From DYRB01 sp963802205 (lineage in GTDB: Bacteria > Pseudomonadota > Gammaproteobacteria > Chromatiales > Chromatiaceae), in NCBI GenBank assembly GCA_963802205.1, contig CAWDHW010000031.1, forward strand, positions 13,094 to 77,093: 64,000 bases of DNA, read 5' to 3'. Below are positions 56,650 through 64,000 of this stretch, piece by piece; the first letter of the stretch is position 1, and every line of letters begins with the position of its first letter. Both the position numbers and the translations under genes were made by a program. The notes under the pieces were generated by a model. That model saw only the letters and a list, made by a program, of their open reading frames with translations. It was not told the origin of the DNA and did no database searches.

Positions 56650-56676
56650 GGTTGAGCAAAGCCCAAGTTTGTCGAG

Positions 56677-56761
56677 GCCGATGTGGTGAAATTGGTAGAC
56701 ACGCTATCTTGAGGGGGTAGTGGCGTAAGCCGTGCCGGTTCGAGTCCGGCCATCGGCACCA
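56677..56761 (+). tRNA. tRNA-Leu (anticodon GAG)
   Basis: Acceptor GCCGATG pairs with CATCGGC, followed by A and an encoded CCA. The D-arm holds GGTGAAATTGGTAGACAC, the anticodon stem-loop CTATC-TTGAGGG-GGTAG gives anticodon GAG, the long variable arm is TGGCGTAAGCCGT, and the T-arm contains GGTTCGAGTCC. The long variable arm is the class II feature expected of leucine tRNA. The order secG - tRNA-Leu - nuoA is standard in gammaproteobacteria. Confidence 0.96.
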
Positions 56762-56770
56762 ACACGAAGA

Positions 56771-56804
56771 CGGTATCCGCGGCTCCGCGGTACCGCTTTT
56801 TTTT
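56771..56804 (+). terminator. Intrinsic terminator after tRNA-Leu
   Basis: CGGTATCCGCGG and CCGCGGTACCG form a GC-rich stem with one bulged T, followed by CTTTTTTTT with eight T. It lies 10 bases after the tRNA and separates tpiA-secG-tRNA-Leu transcription from nuo. Confidence 0.85.
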
Positions 56805-56939
56805 GCCTGGATTGGTGCTAACCAATTGAAATACATGCCGAATCGGGGCGTCCACATGGTTGACAGCCGCGGCCTCGGTGCTCTAACATCCGCACTTACG
56901 CCGCCCGGCAGGCAGACCTAAAACAACGGGGAGGTCCTG

Positions 56940-57296
56940 GTGCTCGAGAACTATCTGCCCGTCTTGATCTTCTTGGGTCTAGGGATCGTGATCGGGGTCG
57001 TGGCGCCTGCCATCGGCTATTTCCTCGGCCCCCGCCGCGCGGATGCCGAGAAAGACTCCCCCTACGAGTGCGGTTTCGACCCCTTCGAGTCCGCCCGCAT
57101 GAAGTTCGATGTGCGCTACTACCTGGTGGCCATCCTCTTCATCATTTTCGACCTCGAGATCGCCTTTCTCTTCCCCTGGGCCGTTGTCCTCGACGAACTG
57201 GGTGGCTTCGGCCTGGTGGCCATGACCCTCTTCCTGGGGCTGCTGGTCGTGGGCTTCGTCTATGAGTGGAAGAAGGGGGCTCTGGAATGGGAATAG
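56940..57296 (+). CDS. nuoA: NADH-quinone oxidoreductase subunit A
   Basis: A small membrane subunit of complex I, 118 residues with three helices. It begins at GTG 56940, preceded by GGGGAGG. The conserved PYECGFDPFESARMKFDVRY lies in the first loop and AILFIIFDLEIAFLFPWAV is the second helix. It overlaps the nuoB start by 10 bases (ATG 57287 lies inside the end of nuoA). This is the first gene of a 14-gene type operon running off the window. It is one of the few unbroken genes of the set. Confidence 0.96.
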   Translation: MLENYLPVLIFLGLGIVIGVVAPAIGYFLGPRRADAEKDSPYECGFDPFESARMKFDVRYYLVAILFIIFDLEIAFLFPWAVVLDELGGFGLVAMTLFLGLLVVGFVYEWKKGALEWE

Positions 57297-57762
57297 AGGG
57301 CATCCTGGAGAAGGGCGTCGTCACTACGACGGCCGACCAGCTCATCAACTGGGCACGCACGGGTTCCATGTGGCCTATGACCTTCGGGCTCGCCTGTTGT
57401 GCCGTGGAAATGATGCATGCCGGGGCCGCGCGCTATGACCTCGATCGCTTCGGGATCATCTTCCGCCCCAGTCCGCGCCAGTCCGACGTCATGATCGTCG
57501 CCGGGACACTCTGCAACAAGATGGCCCCGGCCCTGCGTAAGGTCTATGACCAGATGGCGGAGCCGCGCTGGGTGATCTCCATGGGCTCCTGCGCCAACGG
57601 TGGCGGCTACTACCACTACTCCTATTCGGTGGTGCGGGGTTGCGACCGCATAGTCCCAGTGGACATCTATGTTCCGGGCTGTCCGCGCCACGGCTGAGGC
57701 CCTGCTCTACGGCATCCTTCAGTCCAGAACAAATCCGCCGCACCAACACCATCGCCCGCTGA
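57287..57762 (+). pseudogene. nuoB: NADH-quinone oxidoreductase subunit B, frameshifted near 3' end
   Basis: Carries iron-sulfur cluster N2. MGIEGILEKGVVTTTADQLI opens it; GLACCAVEMM and GSCANGGGYYHYSYSVVRGC and VDIYVPGCP give all four cysteine ligands. After VPGCP a frame change (about 57680-57690) leads to ATAEALLYGILQ in another frame, and a second change near 57725-57735 restores KIRRTNTIAR-type ending to a TGA at 57760-57762. Restored length is about 158 residues, as expected. Confidence 0.93.
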
Positions 57763-57783
57763 GTCCGCGCCGCAGAGTCCCCA

Positions 57784-58508
57784 ATGACAAACCCGGAATC
57801 GACGACCGGCGACGGTCGGTTGGACGCCCTGGCCAAGGCCTTGGGCCGGCACATGTCCGGCCTTGGCGGCGAGATCCTGGCCGCCCCCGGCGAATTGACC
57901 CTGGTGATCCCGGCGGACAGCTGGCCCCAGGTCGCCCTGATCCTGCGTGACCGTCGGACCTCGCCTTTGCCCAGTTGATCGATGTGTGCGGCATCGACTT
58001 TGCCGCCTTCGGCCAGGCTGAGTGGGAGACGGTGGCGGCATCGTCCACCGGCTTTGGGCGCGGTGCCAACCGCGATCTGGATCTGGCGGCGGATGATCCG
58101 CATCGCTTTGCCGCCTATCACCTGCTGTCCCTGACCCACAACCGTCGCCTGAGGGTGCGGGTCTATGCCGAGCCCGATGCCATGGGTGGGCAGCCCATGG
58201 TGGATTCCATGGTGGATGTCTGGCCCGCCGCCAACTGGTTCGAGCGCGAGGCCTTCGACCTCTACGGAATCCTCTTTCGTGGCCACCCCGACCTGCGGCG
58301 CATCCTCACTGATTACGGCTTCGTCGGGCACCCTTTCCCGCAAGGACTTTCCGTTGAGCGGCCACGTGGAGATGCGTTACGACGCGCAGACGGGGCGGGT
58401 GGTCTACGAGCCGGTTTCGATTGAGCAGGTCCGCTCCAGGTCATCCGCGCCGACAGCCGCTATGCCAATCCCCAGCGGACGGGCGCCCCCCATCGGATGG
58501 ATGCGTGA
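57784..58508 (+). pseudogene. nuoC: NADH-quinone oxidoreductase subunit C, at least three frameshifts
   Basis: Peripheral-arm subunit of complex I. The start MTNPESTTGDGRLDALAKAL at 57784 is followed by ELTLVIPADSWPQVALILRD. After frame changes near 57948, 58340 and 58430 the protein continues QLIDVCGIDFAAFGQAEWE, WFEREAFDLYGILFRGHPDL (the signature of this family), GHPFPQ and then RKDFPLSGHVEMRYD and RADSRYANPQRTGAPH to TGA 58506-58508. No motif is lost by substitution, so indel errors are likely. Confidence 0.88.
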
Positions 58509-59758
58509 TGCCTCATCCGCAATTACACCCTGAACTTCGGTCCCCAACACCCGGCGGCCCACGGCGTACTGCGCCTGGTCCTGAAGGAGATGGACGGCGA
58601 GGTCATAGAGCATGCAACCCCCGCATCGGCCTGCTCCACCGCGGGACCGAAAAGCTGGCCGAGTCCAAGCCCTACAATCAGTCGATCGGCTACATGGACC
58701 AGCTGGACTATGTGTCCATGATGTGCAACGAGCACGGTTATGTGCGGCCATCGAGAAGCTGTTGGGTGTGGAGGCCCCCATCCGGGCCCAGTACATCCGC
58801 ACCATGTTCAGACGAGATCACCCGGATTCTCAACCACCTGATGTGGCTCGGGGCCCACGGGCTCGACATCGGCGCCATGACGGTTTTCCTTTACTGCTTC
58901 CGCGAGCGTGAGGATCTCATGGACTGCTACGAGGCAGTCTCCGGTGCCCGGCTCCATGCAACGTACTACCGTCCGGGTGGGGTCTATCGCGACCTTCCTG
59001 CCCGGATGCCGCGCTATGACGAGACCGCCTCCAAGTGGCACAGCGCAGAGGCCATAGCCCGCCGCAACGGCGCCCGCGACGGTTCCCTGCTGGACTTCCT
59101 GGAGGACTTCACCCAGCGCTTCCCGGGCTATGTGGACGAGTACGAGACTCTGCTAACGGACAATCGTATCTGGAAGCAAAGGACCGTGGATATCGGCGTG
59201 GTTTCCCCGGAGCGTGCCATCGCCCTGGGCTTGCCGGACCATGCTAGCGGTTCCGGCATTGCCTGGGACCTGCGCAAGAGCGGCCTATGCCGCCTACGAC
59301 CAGGTCGAGTTCAACATGCTGTTGGGGTGAACGGTGACTGCTATGACCGGTACTTGGTCCGTGTCGAGGAGATGCGCCAGTCCAACCGCATTATCAAGCA
59401 GTGCATCGATTGGCTGCGCACGAATCCGGGCCCAGTGATGCTCGGCGACCACAAGATGACCTTCCCGCGTGAGGCCATGAAGGACGACATGGAGGCCCTG
59501 ATCCACCACTTTAAGCTTTTCACCGAAGGCTATTGCCCGCCCCCGGGCGAGGTCTATGCCGCAGTGGAGGCCCCCAAGGGCGAGTTCGGCTGCTACATCG
59601 TCTCAGACGGGGCCAACAAGCCCTACCGCCTCAAGGTACGTGCCCCCGGTTTCCCCCACCTGGCGGCCATGGACGAGATGGCGCGCGGCCACATGCTGGC
59701 GGACGTGGTGGCGATCATCGGCACCATGGACATAGTCTTCGGGGAGATCGACCGCTGA
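58508..59758 (+). pseudogene. nuoD: NADH-quinone oxidoreductase subunit D, at least four frameshifts
   Basis: The quinone-site subunit related to hydrogenase large subunits, about 416 residues. It opens IRNYTLNFGPQHPAAHG at about 58518, then GLLHRGTEKLAESKPYNQSI and GYMDQLDYVSMMCNEHGYV. Breaks lie near 58515, 58613, 58750-58815 and 59280. Later blocks AHGLDIGAMTVFLYCFRERE, GARLHATYYRPGGV and VEFNMLLGVNGDCYDRYLVR are intact to the end FGEIDR at TGA 59756-59758. All core motifs including HRGTEK survive. The stop overlaps the ATG of nuoE. Confidence 0.9.
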
Positions 59759-60295
59759 TGGGCTTCAGAACCGCACCCATGTCCAGCCTGACCGGCGCCT
59801 CACAGGCGCCGGATCGGGAGACCCTGTTCACTCCGGAGCTGCGTGCCGAGATCGAGACCTGGTGCGCCAAGTATCCGCCAGAGTGGCGTCAGTCCGCGGT
59901 CATCCCCGCCCTGCACATCCTCCAGGCGGCCAACGGCGGCTGGCTGGCGCAACAGCAGCTCGAAGACCTGGCACTGTATCTCGGCATGCCCCCCATCGCC
60001 GTCTATAGGGGTGCAAGTTCTACTCCATGTTCGATTTGGAGCCTGTCGGGCGCCACAAGGTCTGTGTCTCAACAGCATCTCTTGCCTTCTGGGTGGCTCC
60101 GAGGCGCTGATTCATCACATCGAGCAGAAGTACGGCGTTGGCCCTGGCGAGACTACCCCCGACGGCCGCTTTACTTTCAAGGAGGTGGAGTGCCTGGGGG
60201 CCTGTAAGGACGCCCCCGCTGTGCTCGTCGGCAGAACCTACCACGAGAAGGTCTCGCCGCAGGCCCTCGACAAGTTGATCGATGGTCTGGAGTAA
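59758..60295 (+). pseudogene. nuoE: NADH-quinone oxidoreductase subunit E, two frameshifts
   Basis: The 2Fe-2S subunit next to NuoF, about 175 residues. TLFTPELRAEIETWCAKYPP, then ALHILQAANGGWLAQQQLED, lead up to MPPIAVY. The next part in another frame reads KFYSMFDLEPVGRHKVCV and CNSISCLLGG, then HIEQKYGVGPGETTPDGRFT and EVECLGACKDAPAVLVGRTY with the second cysteine pair. Breaks lie near 60005-60012 and 60060-60068. It starts at ATG 59758 on the nuoD stop, or a few codons later at 59779. Confidence 0.88.
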
Positions 60296-60299
60296 GGGC

Positions 60300-61573
60300 A
60301 TGGAACAGAATCAAGTCTGTCTGCGCACCCTGCTCAGTGCCGAGCACCGGAATGCACCTTGGACCCTGGACGCCTATCGGAGCCTCGGCGGCTACGTCCA
60401 GTGGGAGAAAATTCTCAAGGACAACCGACCCGGGCACCGTCATCGAGGAACTGAAGGTCTCCAATCTGCGCGGCCGCGGTGGTGCCGGCTTCCCCACCGG
60501 GCTCAAGTGGTCCTTCATGCCGCGCAATGCGCCGGGTCAGAAGTACATCGTCTGCAACTCTGAGAGCGAGGGCGAGCCCCGGCACCTGCAAGGATCGCGA
60601 CATCCTGCGGCTGAACCCGCACCAGCTCATCGAAGGCATGGCCATTGCCGGCTACTGCATCGGGGCAACGGCGGGGTACAACTACATCCGCGGCGAGTTC
60701 TATGAGCCTATCGACCGCTTCGAGGCGGCCATCAAGGAGGCTTACGCTGCCGGTATGATCGGTCGCGATGTGTTGGGGTCCGGGGTGGACTTCGACCTCT
60801 ACACCCATGTCGGGGCCGGGGCCTACATCTGCGGCGAAGAGACCGCGCTCCTCGATCCCATCGAGGGTAAGAAGGGTCAGCCTCGCTACAAGCCCCCCTT
60901 CCCGGCCCAGGTCGGGCTCTTCGGCCGCCACCACCATCAACAATACCGAGTCCCTGGCCTCGGTGCCGGTGATCCTCAAGGGCGGCGAATCGTTCTGGAG
61001 CAGGGCAAGCCGAACAACGGTGGTACCAAGCTCTTCTCCGTCTCCGGACACGTCAATAGCCCGGCCAACTTCGAGGTCCCCATGGGGACGCCGTTCGCCA
61101 CACTCCTGGAGATGGCCGGTGGCGTCAAAGATGGGCGCAAGCTCAAGGCAGTGATCCCGGGAGGGTCCTCGGTCCCTGTGGTTCCCGGCGAGGTCATGAT
61201 GGGCGTGGATATGGACTACGACTCCGTGGCCAAGGCCGGGTCCATGCTCGGCTCGGGTGCCATCATCGTCATCGCCGGGGACCTGCATGGTCAAGGTCCT
61301 GGCCGACCTGTCCCACTTCTACGCGGCGGAGTCCTGCGGTCAGTGCACCCCCTGCCGCGAGGGGACCGGCTGGTTGTCTCGGGTGGTGCATCGCATTGAG
61401 CATGGTCAGGGACGCCCGAGGACCTGGAACTGCTCGACAGCGTCGCCGGCCGCATCGGCGGGCGCACCATCTGCGCCTTGGGGGATGCCGCCGCTATGCC
61501 GGTGCAGAGTTTTCTGAAGCAGTACCGCGAGGAATTCGAGTATCACATCACGCACGGCAAGTGCATGGTGTGA
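60300..61573 (+). pseudogene. nuoF: NADH-quinone oxidoreductase subunit F, about five frameshifts
   Basis: The NADH-binding flavin subunit, about 424 residues. MEQNQVCLRTLLSAEHRNAP opens it at 60300. LRGRGGAGFPTGLKWSFM is the NADH loop, GAGAYICGEETALLDPIEGK the FMN region, and SCGQCTPCREGTGW the 4Fe-4S cysteines. Breaks lie near 60425, 60585, 60920-60950 and 61285, and near 61410. The end YHITHGKCMV closes at TGA 61571-61573. The motifs are all present when frames are joined. Confidence 0.9.
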
Positions 61574-61584
61574 GAGACCTGACT

Positions 61585-63956
61585 ATGACGGACAAGATCA
61601 ACATCGAGATCGATGGCCGCATCTGCGAGGCCGCCTCCGGCGAGATCATCATCGCGGTAGCCGACCGTGCGGGGATCGTCATTCCCCGCTTCTGCTACCA
61701 CGAGAAGCTCTCCACCGCCGCAACTGCCGTATGTGTCTGGTGGAGGCAAGGCGGTCGTCCCTTCCCCAAGCCGGTGCCGGCCTGCGCCACGCCGGTTGCC
61801 CCCGGGATGAAGATCCTGACCCGTTCCGCCAAGGCCCTGGAGGCCCAGCGCGGGACCATGGAGTTCCTGCTCATCAACCATCCCCTGGACTGCCCCATCT
61901 GCGACCAGGGCGGGGAGTGCGAGTTGCAGGATGTGGCCATGGGCTATGGCGGCGACTTCTCCCGCTATGGCAAGGGCGAGCGGGTAGTAGAGGATGAGGA
62001 TCTGGGGCCACTCATTGCCACCGACATGACCCGTTGCATCCACTGCACCCGCTGCGTCCGCTTCGGGGCCGAGATTGCCGGGGTGCGGGAACTCGGTGCC
62101 ACGGGCGTGGCGAAGGCATGCGTATCGGAACCTTTGTTGCGCATACCGTGGCTCACGAGTTGTCGGGTAACGTCATCGACCTGTGCCCGGTGGGGGCCCT
62201 GACCTCCAAGCCCTACCGGTTCACCGCCCGGGCCTGGGAGTTGACCCAGGCCGATGGCATCGCCCCCCACGACTCGCTGGGCTCGAATCTCAAGCTGCAC
62301 CTGCGCGGGAATCGCGTCATGCGCGTCCATCCGCGGGACAATGAGGCAGTCAACGAGACCTGGATCTCCGACCGCGACCGCTTCAGCTACCAGGGCCTGA
62401 CGAGTGCTGACCGGTTGCAGAAGCCCATGGTCGAGCGCCGGGTCCTGGCACGAGACGGATTGGCAGGAGGCCCTGCGGCTGGCGGCAGATGGCCTGAAGG
62501 CCGTGTCCGCGGCGGATCCTGCCCAGCTCGGCTGCCTGATCTCCCCCAGTGCGACCCTGGAGGAGCTGTACCTTGCCCAGAAGCTGGTGCGGGGCCTGGG
62601 CAGTGCCAACATCGATCACCGCCTTCGTCAGCGCGACTCTGCCGCGGATGCACTGGATGCACCGCTGCCCTGGCTGGGTCTGCCCATTGCCGGGCTGGAG
62701 ACGCTCAAGGCCGTTCTGCTCATCGGCAGCGACATCCGCCAAGAACAGCCACTCCTGGCACATCGTATCCGCAAGGCGGCGGGCGAGGGCGCCCCTGTTG
62801 CCCTGGTCAACCCCCTGGCCCTGGAACTGACCTTCCCGGCGACCCAATGCGTCGTTACCCCGGTAGCCATGCTGGGCGAGCTGGCGGCCATTGCCAAGGC
62901 GTTGAACCAGCGCGGCTCCGGGACCGTCAAGGACCTGATCTCCGCCGTGACTCCGAGCAAGCCACACAAGGCCATAGCCACGGCCCTGAGCGAGGCCGGC
63001 GCGGACGGTGCTATCCTCCTTGGCGCCCTGGCCTCAGCCCACCCGGACTACGGCCTCCTGAAGGCGCTGGCCCAGGTCATCGGTAAGGCGACCCAGGCCA
63101 AGGTCGGATTCCTCCCAGTGGGCGCCAATGGTGTCGGCGCCTTCCTGGCTGGCGCAATTCCCGCGGGTCTCCCCGGGACCCTGCCGGCGGACAAGCCTGG
63201 TCTGGCGGCTCACGCCATGCTGCACCAACCCCGCAAGGCATACCTGCTGTGGGGCCTGGAGCCCGGGCTCGACTTGGGCAACCCTGGCTTCCGGGCCTTC
63301 GTGCCCTCCGCCAGGCGGATCGTCATCACCTGCACCGCCTTCCGCAGCCCCTCGCTGGAGGCTGTAGCGCAGGTGATGCTACCAATCGCCGCCTCGCCGA
63401 GACCTCGGGGACCTTCGTGAATGCTGAGGGCGCCTGGCAGGGCTTCCGTGGGGCCGTGGCGCCCCCCGGGGAGGCCAGGCCAGGTTGGAAAGTGTTGCGG
63501 GTCTTGGGCAATCTGCTGGATCTGCCGGGCTTCGAGTTCAACGAGTCCGCCGAGGTTCGCGAGGAACTCCGGGCCCTGTGCACCAAGGCCAAGCCCGACA
63601 ACACCCCGCGCGGAGACCTCCAGGCCCTGACCCGGTCGCCTGCCGTCGCGGGCAGCCAGCGCGTGGGGACCCTGCCGATCTATGCCGTCGATCCGCTGGT
63701 ACAGCAGGCCCAAGCCCTGCAGGCTTCGCCCCTGGCCATGTCCTTCGGCGTCTGGCTGAATGCCGCCGATGCCGCCGCGCTCGGCCTCGACGGGGACCGG
63801 GTGCAGGTTCGCCAGGATGGGGACGCTGTGACGGCGACCCTGGCCCTGGACCCGGCCCTGCCCCCCAGCTCCGTGCGCATCCCCGCCGGGGTGCCTGGGA
63901 GTGAGGCGCTTGGCGACCAGATCGCCGCCGTGACCGTCAGCAAGGCGAGCGACTAA
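61585..63956 (+). pseudogene. nuoG: NADH-quinone oxidoreductase subunit G, at least four frameshifts
   Basis: The large iron-sulfur subunit, about 790 residues. It starts MTDKINIEIDGRICEAASGE. The first 2Fe-2S cysteines (FCYHEKLSTAA) run into a break near 61720-61750. LDCPICDQGGECELQDVAMG and TRCIHCTRCVRFGAEIAGVR give the 4Fe-4S ligands. A break near 62115 leads to GMRIGTFVAHTVAHELSGNV in another frame, another near 62440 to ADGLKAVSAADPAQLGCLIS, and one near 63400 to GTFVNAEGAWQGFRGAV. It ends TVSKASD at TAA 63954-63956. The molybdopterin-like domain is present but, as usual for NuoG, without catalytic cofactor. Confidence 0.9.
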
Positions 63957-63969
63957 GGGGGGGACGACG

Positions 63970-64000
63970 ATGCAGACATTGGTTCAAATCTGGGACGCCC
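63970..64000 (+). CDS. nuoH: NADH-quinone oxidoreductase subunit H, 5' end only
   Basis: ATG 63970, 13 bases after the nuoG stop, opens MQTLVQIWDA before the window ends. Position and start fit nuoH; ten residues cannot prove it. Confidence 0.7.
   Translation, partial: MQTLVQIWDA

Noticed and set aside
1..64000. CRISPR array
   Set aside because: No regularly spaced repeats of 25-40 bases were seen; the repeats found are pairs or single hairpins.

Overview
The window is GC-rich and looks like the chromosome of a gammaproteobacterium of the Chromatiales (purple sulfur) type. That placement is an inference from gene content: a tpiA-secG-tRNA-Leu-nuo order, hslVU followed by a DUF971 gene, a DUF2244-coxBA-ctaG-coxC cluster, H-NS-like and DUF2782 genes, and many conflict-type genes (metacaspase, CHAT, STAND). 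No rRNA or CRISPR array was seen.

Layout. 1-4778: a heavily broken surface-glycan cluster on the + strand (epimerase end, FAD oxidoreductase, GtrA, methyltransferase, large membrane protein). 4987-6953: a RelE/HigB-type toxin with a frameshifted antitoxin, lying between a decayed partial copy and the real 3' end of a GT39-type glycosyltransferase gene. 8065-9198: a GT2-GtrA fusion. 9325-16256: three co-directional genes encoding a metacaspase-like protease, an 1830-residue protein with two lipase-like alpha/beta-hydrolase domains plus a CHAT protease domain and a helical tail, and an M15-type peptidase. This is the strongest candidate for an undescribed system. 16507-22662: tRNA-Arg, rep helicase (frameshifted), DUF2782, PilZ, amidohydrolase and a SEC-C/TPR protein. 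22.7-25.3 kb: an accessory scrap zone with an XRE remnant, DUF29, a RAYT transposase remnant and repeats. 25376-30416: a DUF4062-STAND-WD40 gene with one frameshift.

30.4-36 kb: housekeeping genes (DUF455, hslV, hslU, DUF971, a PilB/GspE ATPase). 36.2-48.1 kb: an aa3/caa3 cytochrome c oxidase locus with its assembly factors (ctaG, surf1, two SCO-type proteins, ctaB, ctaA) and an oppositely oriented heme-copper oxidase subunit I-like gene. 48.3-50.4 kb: a truncated IS5-family transposase abutting a striking array of hairpins, then a truncated IS110 transposase. 50.5-53.5 kb: two PilU-like ATPases in tandem and an H-NS-like protein. 54-64 kb: uppP, smpB, tpiA, secG, tRNA-Leu(GAG), and nuoA-G running into nuoH at the edge.

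An important caution is the number of one- or two-base frameshifts. In nuoB-G, coxB, uppP, rep and the SCO genes the protein remains clean in alternating frames with no substitutions in the motifs. This fits sequencing or assembly indels better than real decay. In 1-4.8 kb the breaks are much denser and in-frame stops also appear, so real decay or a very poor consensus are both possible. All functional calls rest on reading motifs by eye; no database search was run.
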